Counted from the first letter of the stretch, positions 18,316-28,689 are shown. The stretch is 64,000 bases of DNA from Fulvivirga sp. M361 (GCF_007097395.1 NZ_VKDC01000018.1:1-64000); one strand, 5' to 3'. Numbers and translations: made by a program. Notes: generated by a model from the letters alone, not told the origin.

Positions 18316-21300
18316 ATGAATACTGTTAAAGCCTGGAAGGATAAAGTTACAATCCCTACCTATGAGGTAGGAACCCCTGAGAAATACCCTGTTTTCCTGG
18401 ATAAAAGAGTATATCAGGCAAGTAGTGGCGTGGTATACCCTCATCCTGTGATAGAGAAGATTAGTGATGAGAAAGTGGATAAGGAATGGGATGTCATATA
18501 CATAGAAAATCGCTACATCAAGATCATGGTGCTGCCCGCCCTGGGGGGCAGGATACAAATGGCTTATGATAAGATCAGAGAGCGGCATTTTGTATATTAT
18601 AATCATGTGATCAAGCCGGCATTGGTTGGACTTACCGGTCCGTGGATATCCGGGGGTATTGAATTTAATTGGCCACAGCATCATCGCCCCAGCACCTATG
18701 ACCCGGTAGATTATCATATCGAGGAAAATGAAGATGGAAGTAAAACGGTGTGGGTAAGTGAAGTGGAACGCATGTTCCGCACAAAAGGCATGGCAGGTTT
18801 TACGTTACATCCTGATAAAGCTTACCTGGAGATCAAGGCCCAGTTGTACAATCGCACTCCCCATCCACAGACCTTCCTGTGGTGGGCAAACCCTGCCGTA
18901 GCGGTCAATGATCATTATCAGTCTGTTTTTCCTCCCGATGTCAACGCGGTATTTGACCATGGAAAACGTGATGTTTCGGAATTTCCCATCGCCAAAGGAG
19001 AATATTACAAAGTGGATTACTCACCCGGAACGGATATTTCCAGGTACAAGAATATTCCGGTACCTACCTCTTATATGGCCATTACTTCAGACTATGATTT
19101 TGTGGGAGGGTATGAAAATGATACAAAAGGTGGCTTGCTCCATATCGCAGATCATAACGTGTCACCGGGTAAAAAGCAATGGACATGGGGAAACGGGGCT
19201 TTTGGGCATGCATGGGACAGGAACCTGACCGACCACGACGGGCCTTATATTGAACTTATGTGTGGGGTCTATACAGACAATCAACCTGATTTTTCCTGGA
19301 TGCACCCCTACGAGGAAAAAAGTTTCAGGCAATACTTTATGCCCTACTATAATACCGGGGTAGTAAAAAATGCCACTAAAGAGGCTTTGCTCAACCTGGA
19401 GATGCAGGAAGGTAAGGCCACAGTAAAAATTCATGTTACGGCCGTTTATACCCAATGTGCTATTATTCTTTCCAGTGACGACCGGGTTTTCTTTGCTGAA
19501 AAAATGGACCTCAGTCCCGATAAGGGTTTTGAAAAAACGGTTGACGTAGGAGCTACACTTTATCATAGCCTGACGGCCACTTTGAAAGATAACCAGGGAA
19601 ATGTGCTGGTTTCATGGTCTCCCGAAGCATATCAGGCAGAAGAGATCCCTGAACCGGCCAAGGCTGCTAAGCAACCGAAAGATATTACGAGTGTGGAAGA
19701 ATTGTATTTACAAGGTGTACACCTGGAGCAATACAGGCATGCCACTTATGATCCTACTGCATATTATCTTGAGGCGCTTTCCAGGGCACCTGAAGATGTA
19801 CGCAATAACAATGCAATGGGGCTTTGGAACCTCAAAAAAGGACAGTTTGACCTGGCGATTTCATATTTTGATCAGGCGATAGAGACCCTGACACAACGTA
19901 ATCCTAACCCATACGACGGAGAACCCTATTTTAACAAAGGAGTTGCCTTAAACTATTTAGGTAAAAAGGATGAGGCCTATGCAGCGTTCTTTAAAGCCTG
20001 CTGGAATGCACAATGGCAGGACGCGGGTTATTTTAACCTGGCACAAATTGATTGCTCCAGGGGCAACCTGGATAAAGCCCTGGAGTTGGTAGAAAGGTCT
20101 TTGATAAAAAACTGGCATAACCATAAGGCAAGGCACTTAAAAGTTATCCTGTTACGAAAACTGGGACGAATAAAGGATGCGCATGCCTGGATTGAAGCGT
20201 CGTTAGCCATTGACCCGTTCAACATTGGGGTGTTGTACGAAAATTATGTCATTAGCGGACATGAGAAAGATCTGGAAATATTCAGGGAAATACTGAGGGA
20301 TTATGTGCATAACTACATTGAATACTCACTGGACTATGCACAGGCAGGTGAGTGGGACATGGCCATCAATGTATTGAATGTCTATGCTGAGGGCAAATCC
20401 CAGATGTACCCCATGGCTGCTTACTTCCTTGGGTGGTATTATATGCAAAAGAATGACACCGCTCAAGCCGGGAAATTGTACCGGAAAGCACAGGGAATGA
20501 CTGGAGATTATTGCTTTCCCAACAGGTTGGAGGAAGTAGTGGCACTTCAGTCCGCCTGTTCCGCCGATAATTCAGATGCCAGCGCCCGATATTACCTGGG
20601 TAATTTCTGGTATGCTTCCAAGCAATATAGCGAGGCACAACAATGCTGGGAAGCTTCGGTGAAGCTCGATGACTCCAATGCCATTTGTCATCGTAACCTG
20701 GCCTTATTATACTTTAACAAAACCAAACAAAAAGACCTGGCCAGGCAACACCTGGAACATGCCTTTTCCCTGGACCCTACGGACGCGCGACTGTTAATGG
20801 AACTGGACCAGTTGTATAAAAAGATCAACGTTGCTATCGATCAGCGTTTGGAATTACTCGAAGACCATGTAAAACTGACGAACTCGCGTGATGACCTGTA
20901 TCTCGAACGTGTTGCCCTTTATAATTTCAAAGGCGATTTTAAGGAGGCATTGAGCCTGTTGCAGCAAAGACAATTCCATCCCTGGGAAGGGGGTGAGGGG
21001 AAAGTGCCGTTTCAATACATTACTGTTAATGTGGAATTGGCGAAACACTATTTGTGCACAGAGCAATACGATAAAGCCATAGAGCATTTGCATGCTATGC
21101 AGGCATACCCTCATAATTTAGGAGAAGGCAAGCTCTTTGGGGCCCAGGAAAATGATGTACATTACTGGTTGGGTTGTGCGTATGACGGGCAAGACAGGGA
21201 TGACCTGGCCAGACTGAACTGGGAAAAAGCGGCAGAAGGCCTGAGTGACCCTAGTCCGGCGATCTTTTATAATGATCAGCAACCCGATAAGATCTTTTAC

Positions 21301-21636
21301 CAGGGACTGGCTTTACTAAAATTGGGTAGGAAAAACGAAGCGGAAATACGTTTTCATAACCTGATAAATTATGGTAAAGATCATCTTAATGATAAGGTAA
21401 TACTGGATTATTTCGCCATCTCCCTTCCGGACCTGCTCATTTGGGAAGAAGACCTCAATGTACGTAATACCATCCATTGCAACTATCTGATAGGGCTGGG
21501 TGAACTTGGTATGGAAAATTTTGAAAAAGCCGAGAAAGCGTTTCAGGAAGTAATCCGGTTGGATGCATATCATCTGCCGGCCCATTTACATCTTAAAATG
21601 ACCAGGGAGCTGGAACACGATCTGTTAAAAATTTAG
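18316..21636 (+). CDS. DUF5107 / TPR-repeat protein of PUL 1
   Basis: 1106 residues with no signal peptide or membrane segment, so probably cytoplasmic. Residues ~10-350 match what I know as DUF5107 (KVTIPTYEVG..., ENRYIKIMVLPALGGRIQMAYD, GGIEFNWPQHHRP, TFLWWANPAVAVND), a beta-rich fold that resembles galactose-mutarotase-like sugar-binding domains. Residues ~455-1100 form a long solenoid of TPR units (for example EPYFNKGVALNYLGKKDEAYAAFFKA and HYWLGCAYDGQDRDDLARLNWEKA). Such proteins recur in PULs, but I know no firmly established activity; carbohydrate processing or sensing inside the cell is inference. It sits between GH2 and sulfatase genes, 69 nt after the former and 4 nt before the latter, so it is cotranscribed. 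Confidence 0.8.
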   Translation: MNTVKAWKDKVTIPTYEVGTPEKYPVFLDKRVYQASSGVVYPHPVIEKISDEKVDKEWDVIYIENRYIKIMVLPALGGRIQMAYDKIRERHFVYYNHVIKPALVGLTGPWISGGIEFNWPQHHRPSTYDPVDYHIEENEDGSKTVWVSEVERMFRTKGMAGFTLHPDKAYLEIKAQLYNRTPHPQTFLWWANPAVAVNDHYQSVFPPDVNAVFDHGKRDVSEFPIAKGEYYKVDYSPGTDISRYKNIPVPTSYMAITSDYDFVGGYENDTKGGLLHIADHNVSPGKKQWTWGNGAFGHAWDRNLTDHDGPYIELMCGVYTDNQPDFSWMHPYEEKSFRQYFMPYYNTGVVKNATKEALLNLEMQEGKATVKIHVTAVYTQCAIILSSDDRVFFAEKMDLSPDKGFEKTVDVGATLYHSLTATLKDNQGNVLVSWSPEAYQAEEIPEPAKAAKQPKDITSVEELYLQGVHLEQYRHATYDPTAYYLEALSRAPEDVRNNNAMGLWNLKKGQFDLAISYFDQAIETLTQRNPNPYDGEPYFNKGVALNYLGKKDEAYAAFFKACWNAQWQDAGYFNLAQIDCSRGNLDKALELVERSLIKNWHNHKARHLKVILLRKLGRIKDAHAWIEASLAIDPFNIGVLYENYVISGHEKDLEIFREILRDYVHNYIEYSLDYAQAGEWDMAINVLNVYAEGKSQMYPMAAYFLGWYYMQKNDTAQAGKLYRKAQGMTGDYCFPNRLEEVVALQSACSADNSDASARYYLGNFWYASKQYSEAQQCWEASVKLDDSNAICHRNLALLYFNKTKQKDLARQHLEHAFSLDPTDARLLMELDQLYKKINVAIDQRLELLEDHVKLTNSRDDLYLERVALYNFKGDFKEALSLLQQRQFHPWEGGEGKVPFQYITVNVELAKHYLCTEQYDKAIEHLHAMQAYPHNLGEGKLFGAQENDVHYWLGCAYDGQDRDDLARLNWEKAAEGLSDPSPAIFYNDQQPDKIFYQGLALLKLGRKNEAEIRFHNLINYGKDHLNDKVILDYFAISLPDLLIWEEDLNVRNTIHCNYLIGLGELGMENFEKAEKAFQEVIRLDAYHLPAHLHLKMTRELEHDLLKI

Positions 21637-21640
21637 GAGG

Positions 21641-23539
21641 ATGAAGACCCTTGCTTATATACTATTGACCCTGGTTTTTTCTGTTAAGTTTGTTTCAGGA
21701 CAGGAGAAACCCAATATTCTTTGGATCACCATTGAGGACACTTCCCCCCAGTTTATAGGATGTTACGGTAACAAAAATGCCCGCACGCCGGTCATCGATC
21801 AACTTGCCAGTGAAGGAGTGCGCTTCACTGGTGCCTTTTCCACGGGTACGGTATGTTCACCGAGCCGGTCCGCGATCATTACCGGCGTCCCTACGTTTAA
21901 GATGGGAACGGGGAACCATCGTAGTACTTATCCTATTCCGGACTTCATTCATGGCTTTCCCCATTACCTGCAGCAACAAGGTTATTATACGTCAAATAAC
22001 TCCAAAACGGACTATAACGTTGCGAATGAAAAGGATTTTATAAAAGATGCATGGGATGAAAGCTCTAATAAGGCCGGTTGGTGGAACCGCGATGCTGATC
22101 AGCCCTTTTTTGCGGTATTTAATTATGCAGCGTCACACCAGTCGCGTACCATGTCGATGCCCTATGAGTGGTATGTAAAGAATGTTTGGGACCACTTGCC
22201 GGAACAGGACCGGATCGCTGAGGATGCTTTTGATATGCCTCCGTTTTATCGTGACACTCCCGAAATGCGAAAGCAGTTTGCCCGGGTATATAATTCCATC
22301 AAATTGACGGATAACCGGATTGGGAAACTGCTTGAACGACTTGAAAAGGATGGTTTAAGAGAACATACCATCGTATTTTTTTATGCAGACCATGGAGAAG
22401 GCATCCCACGGGCAAAAACGAATGGGATCGGGCTGGGTTACCGGGTGCCTTTTGTAGTATGGTTTCCTGAAAAATACAAACACCTGTCTCCCTGGGGGAC
22501 AGCAGGCGTGGTGACTGATGAGCTGATCAGCTTTGAAGACCTGGCGCCTACCATGGTACGTCTGGCAGGAGGTGAAGTCCCTGAATATATGAAAGGGAGG
22601 ACATTGATGGGGGAGAATCGTTCCAAACCGGTTGACCATCTTGTACTTTCCGCAGACCGTGCCGATAACGGGCCTGACCTGGTGCGTAGTGTAACCGATG
22701 GTAAGTTTATCTACTCACGTAACTATATGCCTTTTATGCCGGAGATGCGGTATATACGCTATGTGGACATCGCTGAAATTACGCAGCACATGCGTTCCGA
22801 CCTGTTGGCTAATTCACTGGACCCATTACAGCAAAGTATTTTTGGGCCGCGTCCGGACGAATTTCTTTTTGACCTGGAAAAAGATCCCTGGGAGATCAAT
22901 AACCTTGTAGAAAAATCAGAATATAAAGACATCCTGAGCAAAATGCGCCGTCAATTGAATGCCAGGATGCTGGAAAGCCGTGACGCTCATTTTCTTCCGG
23001 AATACGAAATTGGTTTGATCTCGGAAAACAGGACACTTTATGAATACCGGCTGGACCAAAATCTGTACCCGTTCGAGGAAATATACGCCGCTGCATCACT
23101 ATCAGGAAGAAGGGGGAAAGAAATTGCCAAACGGCAGGTCAGCTTACTGAAAAGTAAGAACAACATCATCCGTTACTGGGCCATCACAGGGCTGCTTAGC
23201 CAGGGTGATGAAACCTTACAACCTTACAAAAAAGACCTCCTGGCAGCGATGGAAGACACTTATCCGCCTGTAAGTATAACAGCTTCGGCCATTGTCTACA
23301 GACAGTTTAATGAAGACCGTTCGGTAGAACAGCTTAAGTTATTTTGCAGCAATGATAATGCAGGCCTGGCGCTTATGGCCATTAACCACCTGTTATACCT
23401 GGATGAAAAACAGCCTTTTGTCGAAACCGTCAAAGCTGTCCATGCCACGTCCAAACGCCCTTATATCGTAAAAGCTGCCTGCATGGATTTTTTAGGAACG
23501 CTGGACCTGGTACCCAATGCTGTATCCCATGAACAATGA
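21641..23539 (+). CDS. Formylglycine-dependent sulfatase with C-terminal HEAT-like region
   Basis: 632 residues, signal peptide ~1-20 (KFVSGQ). The sulfatase core starts at PNILWITIEDTSPQFIGCYG (metal ligands around Glu32-Asp33). C-S-P-S-R at Cys72 in GTVCSPSRSAIITG is the formylglycine site. FFYADHGEGIPRAKTNG near residue 245 carries the Asp-His metal ligand pair, unlike the Asp-Asn of the upstream sulfatase. The last ~180 residues contain alpha-helical repeats of HEAT/armadillo type (NNIIRYWAITGLL, PVSITASAIVYRQF, AGLALMAINHLL). The two PUL 1 sulfatases are distant from each other, suggesting different sulfate positions. Its 3' end lies next to the following GH2 gene. Substrate not known. 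Confidence 0.88.
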   Translation: MKTLAYILLTLVFSVKFVSGQEKPNILWITIEDTSPQFIGCYGNKNARTPVIDQLASEGVRFTGAFSTGTVCSPSRSAIITGVPTFKMGTGNHRSTYPIPDFIHGFPHYLQQQGYYTSNNSKTDYNVANEKDFIKDAWDESSNKAGWWNRDADQPFFAVFNYAASHQSRTMSMPYEWYVKNVWDHLPEQDRIAEDAFDMPPFYRDTPEMRKQFARVYNSIKLTDNRIGKLLERLEKDGLREHTIVFFYADHGEGIPRAKTNGIGLGYRVPFVVWFPEKYKHLSPWGTAGVVTDELISFEDLAPTMVRLAGGEVPEYMKGRTLMGENRSKPVDHLVLSADRADNGPDLVRSVTDGKFIYSRNYMPFMPEMRYIRYVDIAEITQHMRSDLLANSLDPLQQSIFGPRPDEFLFDLEKDPWEINNLVEKSEYKDILSKMRRQLNARMLESRDAHFLPEYEIGLISENRTLYEYRLDQNLYPFEEIYAAASLSGRRGKEIAKRQVSLLKSKNNIIRYWAITGLLSQGDETLQPYKKDLLAAMEDTYPPVSITASAIVYRQFNEDRSVEQLKLFCSNDNAGLALMAINHLLYLDEKQPFVETVKAVHATSKRPYIVKAACMDFLGTLDLVPNAVSHEQ

Positions 23540-23600
23540 CTTTAACGATAAGTGCTTGACACAAGAAATAACCCATAGGATAATTAAAAATCTAACATGT

Positions 23601-26381
23601 ATGATTAACCGGCCATTGATATCAGATAAAGCATTCAAATACTTCATCACCGGGGTTTTGTTAGTAGCCTCACTGACAGGTTGTGAAACAGGAATTAAAG
23701 AAGAGTTAAATATTTCATTATCAGGTGAATGGAAAGTAAAACTTGATCCTTTAGATGAGGGTAAAAGTAGCCAATGGCAAGCCTCAGCATTTAATGGGAC
23801 CACCATACGGTTGCCCGGCACGCTGGATGATGCAGGCATGGGGGAAGCCAGTACCTTAGAACCTGCTTTAAATAATTACGTGCTATCCAACCTTACCCGG
23901 AAACATCAGTACATTGGAAAGGCCTGGTATCAACGTGAAGTGGAGATACCGGAAAGCTGGCAGGGGAAACATATAGAACTTGAACTGGAGCGTGTCTTGT
24001 GGCAGTCCAAAGTGTTTGTAGATGGAACCCTGGCAGGAACCGCCGAAAGCCTCATAAGCAGTCATGACCATGACCTCAGCAAGTTACTAACACCAGGGAA
24101 ACATCTTTTGACGGTGGTGATAGATAATAGTAACCGATATCCATTGATCAACGTAACCGGTGACCGCTATCCTGACCCGGTCAACCAGGAAATGGCTCAT
24201 GCCTACACGAACCATACACAGATCAAATGGAATGGAATTTTGGGAGATATCCTGTTAAGCGCATCCGATAAGAATAGTCCGCAAAACTTACAGGTTTATC
24301 CCAACAGGAAAGAAAGCAAACTGATGTTCACTTATGTACAAGAGGTACCCGAGACGGAAGAAGTTTCACTTGAACTACTGGACCTGCAAGGGAACCGTAT
24401 TTTCAGCGGAAAACCTTCCTTAGAGGTAAAAGGCGGGAAAATTCATGCGGAGGTCCCTGTTCCCGGTGAACTGGTGTATTGGGACGAGTTCAGACCACAG
24501 CTTTATGAGGCCCGGATCGTTAGTGGTGGTGATATTGCATCCACAACTTTTGGCTTCAAAGAAATAGAGAACGATCAAGGTATTTTGAAGCTCAACGGCA
24601 GGCGGATCTTTTTAAGAGGTAACCTGGAATGTGCCATTTTCCCATTGACAGGGTATCCGCCTATGCAAAAAGAGGAATGGCTCACATTGATTACGCAAGC
24701 CAAAAACTATGGACTGAACCATTTGCGGTTTCACTCCTGGTGTCCGCCAAAAGCAGCCTTTGAAGCCGCCGATGAAGTGGGGTTCTATTTACAGGTAGAG
24801 CTACCCCATTGGAGCCTGAAAGTAGGACAAGAGGACAAAACCACGGATTTCCTATATCGGGAAGCGGACAAATTACTCAATGATTACGGCAATCATCCGT
24901 CGTTCATTCTAATGTCGCTAGGGAACGAACTGCAAGGTGACATCGGCATTTTAAATGAAATGGTCAGCGAATTGAAAGCAAAGGACGATCGGCATTTATA
25001 TACTACTACTTCGTTTTCTTTTCAACAGCCTACAGGCACTGTTCCTGAGCAGCAGGACGATTTTTTCATTACACAATGGACAGACAAAGGCTGGATACGC
25101 GGCCAGGGAATATTTAACAGCCAAAGCCCGCGATTTGATAAAGATTACTCGGCCAACAGTGACCACATAGATGTGCCGTTGATCTCGCATGAAATAGGTC
25201 AGTATTCGGTCTATCCGGACCTAAGTGAAATTCCCAAATACACCGGGGTATTGACACCTCTTAATTTTATTGCCGTAAAGCAGGACCTGGAAAGGAAAGG
25301 AATGATCGACCTGGCCGGTGATTTTACCGAAGCTTCCGGAAAACTGGCCGCAATGTTGTACAAAGAGGAAATTGAAAGAGCATTTAAAACCCCTGGGTTT
25401 GATGGCTTTCAGTTACTACAGCTCCAGGATTTTCCCGGGCAAGGCACAGCACTGGTGGGACTGCTTAACGCATTCTGGGAATCAAAAGGGATCATTTCTG
25501 CAGAAGAATTCAGGAAATTCAACAGCCCCATAGTAATGCTTACGCGCTTTAATAAAGCGGTTTATGAAAATGGAGAAACCTTTAAAGCGGTTGTAGAAGG
25601 AGTCAATTTCCTGGAAGACAAGAAAGACCAGGTCATAGATTGGTCCATTAAAAATGAGCAGGGTAATGTTCTTGCCAGTGGTATGCTCGAAAAGGTTCAT
25701 TTATCCATAGGTAATAACATGGGGTTAGGGACCATTGAATTAACTGTAAACATTGAAAAAGCTGAAAGATGGACGGTCCGGGTAGCTTTACGAGGAACGG
25801 AATATGCCAACCACTGGCCGGTTTGGGTATATCCGGAATCAAATGATGCAATGCCTGACAATGTAGTGGTCACCGGCTCGTTTGAAACCGCCCTTACCGC
25901 CTTGCAGAGCGGAAAAAACGTTTTGCTAAGTCCGGATACAGAACAGATAAAAGGTATCCAGGGCCGGTTCGTTCCTGTATTCTGGAGCCCGGTCCATTTT
26001 CCTGATCAGCCAGGCACTATGGGCTTGCTGATGGATGAAACACATAAAGCATTCAATGATTTCCCCACAAGATCTCATACAGAATGGCAGTGGTGGGACC
26101 TGTGCATAAAATCCAGATCCGTGATAATAGATTCTCTGAATGTGCAACCTATCGTAAGAGTCGTTGATAATTTTGTCACCAATCACCAACTGGCCAATGT
26201 GTTTGAAGCCAGGGTAGGAAAGGGGAAGTTATTGTTTTCCGCCATTGACCTCCGATCCGATCTGGATAAGCGACCGGTGGCCCGGCAATTACGCCATAGC
26301 CTTCTGAATTATATGGCCTCAGAGTCTTTCGAACCGGAAAAGGACCTGACCCCGGATGAGCTGATAGCCATTAAGCAGTAG
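23601..26381 (+). CDS. GH2-family glycoside hydrolase, lipoprotein (second of two)
   Basis: I place the start at the ATG at 23601, not the in-frame ATG at 23517. From there the product begins with a normal lipoprotein signal (ITGVLLVASLTGC, Cys28), and the longer version would overlap the sulfatase gene. The 926-residue product has the GH2 jelly roll, an Ig-like domain and a TIM barrel with acid/base Asn442-Glu443 (SLGNELQGD) and nucleophile Glu531 (LISHEIGQYS). Like its paralogue at 15403 it shares LECAIFPLTGYPPM and FHSWCPP and ends in extra beta-domains. Pairs of divergent GH2 enzymes in one operon usually remove different terminal sugars; that is inference. It ends PUL 1 and converges on the TPR-HTH regulator. 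Confidence 0.87.
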   Translation: MINRPLISDKAFKYFITGVLLVASLTGCETGIKEELNISLSGEWKVKLDPLDEGKSSQWQASAFNGTTIRLPGTLDDAGMGEASTLEPALNNYVLSNLTRKHQYIGKAWYQREVEIPESWQGKHIELELERVLWQSKVFVDGTLAGTAESLISSHDHDLSKLLTPGKHLLTVVIDNSNRYPLINVTGDRYPDPVNQEMAHAYTNHTQIKWNGILGDILLSASDKNSPQNLQVYPNRKESKLMFTYVQEVPETEEVSLELLDLQGNRIFSGKPSLEVKGGKIHAEVPVPGELVYWDEFRPQLYEARIVSGGDIASTTFGFKEIENDQGILKLNGRRIFLRGNLECAIFPLTGYPPMQKEEWLTLITQAKNYGLNHLRFHSWCPPKAAFEAADEVGFYLQVELPHWSLKVGQEDKTTDFLYREADKLLNDYGNHPSFILMSLGNELQGDIGILNEMVSELKAKDDRHLYTTTSFSFQQPTGTVPEQQDDFFITQWTDKGWIRGQGIFNSQSPRFDKDYSANSDHIDVPLISHEIGQYSVYPDLSEIPKYTGVLTPLNFIAVKQDLERKGMIDLAGDFTEASGKLAAMLYKEEIERAFKTPGFDGFQLLQLQDFPGQGTALVGLLNAFWESKGIISAEEFRKFNSPIVMLTRFNKAVYENGETFKAVVEGVNFLEDKKDQVIDWSIKNEQGNVLASGMLEKVHLSIGNNMGLGTIELTVNIEKAERWTVRVALRGTEYANHWPVWVYPESNDAMPDNVVVTGSFETALTALQSGKNVLLSPDTEQIKGIQGRFVPVFWSPVHFPDQPGTMGLLMDETHKAFNDFPTRSHTEWQWWDLCIKSRSVIIDSLNVQPIVRVVDNFVTNHQLANVFEARVGKGKLLFSAIDLRSDLDKRPVARQLRHSLLNYMASESFEPEKDLTPDELIAIKQ

Positions 26382-26401
26382 GCGTATACGGACCAGGCAG
26401 C

Positions 26402-28198
26402 TTAGAGCTGATTAAGCATCTCTACCAGATCGTCTTCATTGGTCAGCTCCAGCTTTTTTCGTAAGCGATACCGGCTCATATCCACACTTTTAGGGGATAT
26501 GCCCAGGATGGAAGATATCTCTTTAGAGCTTAGCTTCAATCGGAGCAATACCGCCAGTCTTTTTTCACTTCGGGTAAGGTCGGAATAGTTTTCTTCGAGT
26601 TTATTGTAAAAAGATTCATAGATGCTGCTCACATGGGCGTCAAACTCTTTCTGATCCCTGTTAATACTTTCATTTTCTTTGATCTTTTTCACCAACTCCT
26701 TCACTTTCACATCATCACTTAATCCATTTTTAGACCATTTTTCAATCTCCCGGGTTACGTCAGCTATGAACTCATTTCGTTCTACGATCTGAAGCGCAAA
26801 ATTCGTTAGCTCCCGGTTTTTAAAGGTTAGTTCCTTTTCTAAGAAGTCCTTTTGGATCTGTTCCGTTTTTAGCTTTTGAACGGTAAGTTCTTGTTTAGTT
26901 TTACTACGCTTTATGGAAAGCCCAAGGATCCAAATGGACAAAAGTAATATGATCGCTAAAACAATACCTATTATGTATTGCTGCTTGATCCGGGCTTTAT
27001 TGAGTTCATTTTTTTGTCTCAGCAACTCATTTTCTCGTTCTTTCTCTGCCGTATTAAACTTTAATTGAAGGTTTAGTATCTCATTCTGTTTGTTCTCATT
27101 GTAAACACTGTCATGATACTGTTTATGTTTTCTGAAATAGAATAAACTGTTTTTCAGATCTCCTGCTTTTTCATACGCATTGGAAAGTACCAGTGCAGCT
27201 GAATTTAACAGATTGTAGTTTTTCTCCTGCTCATTTATGGTGTAGGCTTCCTCTGCCAGTTGAATGCTTTCATTATATCGTCCCAGTTCTTTAACGGACC
27301 CTGCAATATTGATCATAGACAGGCTCATTTGATCTTTAAAGCCGTTTTTCATCTCAATATCGAATGCCTTTCTGTGATAGTATTCGCTTGAGTCATACCT
27401 CTGAAGATTGAAGTAAGCGTGCCCTACATTGTTGAATATGGTGGCCCTTCCATAAGCTGATTCAATAAGTTTTAAAGCTGCCTGATAGTATATTAATGCA
27501 CTGTCATACTTCATTTCTTCTATCAAAAGAAGGCCAATGTTATTATAATTTGATCCGATGTTAAAGGGTCTGTTTAACTCCTCATTCAGGTGCAGGGCTT
27601 TCCAATAAAACTCTTTTGCCTTTTCCAGGTTACCCAGGCGCTTGTAAATAATAGCTATGTTATTATAATTATTGGCCAGTGCCTTTTGATTCCCGAGCCG
27701 CTCGGCCAGTTTCTGTGATTTTAACGCATAACGAAGCGCTTTTTCAAAATCACCCAATTTTCGATACACTTCGCCGATCAAGGTGTACGCATTGGCAGCA
27801 CTGAAGCGCTCATTAACCGTTGGTATTCCATCCGGGGCTTCCGAATGGATACGCTCTTCTTCCAAAACAGCGAACTTTTCCAACTTAGCTACCGGCTCCA
27901 GAGCTTTTAGAAAGTCTCCTTTGAGGTAATAATTCCGGGTGTATTCCTGGTAGATTATGGGATCTAAAGAGTCTGTTTCATCCCTGATCTCGATCGCCTT
28001 ATCCAAATAATCAATAGCCTCATCAGGTAATTCCGTTCTGGAGAGACGTTTGGCAATCGTCAGAATAAGTTCTTTCCTTTCAAAAGAGGATAAATCAGTC
28101 TCCTGAAGTCTCGTTTTGAGGCTGTCGATAACGAGGGATTGACCAAATATGGGAGAACTGACGGCAAGATAAAAAAGCCAAAAAATGAATTTTTTCAT
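26402..28198 (-). CDS. TPR-repeat membrane protein with C-terminal LuxR-type HTH
   Basis: The start is placed at the ATG at 28198 (MKKFIFWLFYLAVSS...), which yields a clean signal peptide ending SSPIFGQ; an in-frame ATG at 28297 would add 33 non-signal-like residues. The ~598-residue product has about seven TPR units (residues ~60-360, for example ALANNYNNIAIIYKRLGNLEKAKEFY). One membrane helix (QYIIGIVLAIILLLSIWILGL) follows, then a coiled coil and a LuxR/GerE-like helix-turn-helix (LTRSEKRLAVLLRLKLSSKEISSILGISPKSVDMSRYRLRKKL). This architecture is common in Bacteroidota as a membrane-anchored regulator with periplasmic TPRs. It faces PUL 1 tail to tail. Its regulon is unknown. Confidence 0.85.
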   Translation of the reverse strand: MKKFIFWLFYLAVSSPIFGQSLVIDSLKTRLQETDLSSFERKELILTIAKRLSRTELPDEAIDYLDKAIEIRDETDSLDPIIYQEYTRNYYLKGDFLKALEPVAKLEKFAVLEEERIHSEAPDGIPTVNERFSAANAYTLIGEVYRKLGDFEKALRYALKSQKLAERLGNQKALANNYNNIAIIYKRLGNLEKAKEFYWKALHLNEELNRPFNIGSNYNNIGLLLIEEMKYDSALIYYQAALKLIESAYGRATIFNNVGHAYFNLQRYDSSEYYHRKAFDIEMKNGFKDQMSLSMINIAGSVKELGRYNESIQLAEEAYTINEQEKNYNLLNSAALVLSNAYEKAGDLKNSLFYFRKHKQYHDSVYNENKQNEILNLQLKFNTAEKERENELLRQKNELNKARIKQQYIIGIVLAIILLLSIWILGLSIKRSKTKQELTVQKLKTEQIQKDFLEKELTFKNRELTNFALQIVERNEFIADVTREIEKWSKNGLSDDVKVKELVKKIKENESINRDQKEFDAHVSSIYESFYNKLEENYSDLTRSEKRLAVLLRLKLSSKEISSILGISPKSVDMSRYRLRKKLELTNEDDLVEMLNQL

Positions 28199-28297
28199 TC
28201 TTTTTGTTTTGATCGTGTGGTTTCGTTCATGCCAACGGCATCCTTTCGTGGCATAGTTGATAAGCCGAATGTATAAAAACAATCCGTTACATTTCAA

Positions 28298-28689
28298 TAA
28301 TATAGCAATGAAATTACCGATTCAAAAATGAAGGCCTGTATTTGGCAAATGACGCTGCTGACCGGTTCCGGCCTGAAATAAGGTTGGGGTCAACTGCTGC
28401 CGGGATCCTATACATTGAAGCATAAAAGCTTTCACTGATACTTTTTGTTATTTGTGGTAATGGCAAGATGGAAAAAATAGAATTATGTGGCTCTTATCGT
28501 TGAATGGAATGAGTTGAGTTGCTGGTGTTTTAATTGTTGATTTTCATTGCTTTAAGATGTAGTGTTGTGACAGTAAAAGATAATGAGTAAACCAACCTTT
28601 TGGCCGATTTACTCATCTGTTTTGATCAACGTTCTCATTCATGCGTTTCCTAAAATGGTCTGCCATGAATTCCCGATGTTATTGATAAG
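28298..28689. other. Intergenic region, nothing coding seen
   Basis: This 390-bp gap separates the TPR-HTH regulator from the hypothetical gene at 28690. It presumably holds the promoter of the regulator. A terminator-like hairpin lies at 28583-28616. No small ORF or RNA was recognised. Confidence 0.5.
28583..28616 (-). terminator. Terminator-like hairpin downstream of the 28690 gene
   Basis: ATGAGTAAA (28583-28591) pairs perfectly with TTTACTCAT (28608-28616) around a 16-nt interior that can pair partly. On the minus strand it lies about 75 nt after the stop of the 28690-29397 gene and is followed by a TCTTTTA stretch, so it could terminate that transcript. Confidence 0.45.

Noticed and set aside
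18142-18717. 191-codon minus-strand open frame
   Set aside because: It overlaps the end of GH2 and the start of the DUF5107 gene, and its hydrophobic translation matches no family.
23517-23600. Upstream start for the second GH2 gene
   Set aside because: It would add 28 residues before a complete lipoprotein signal and overlap the sulfatase gene; 23601 is preferred.
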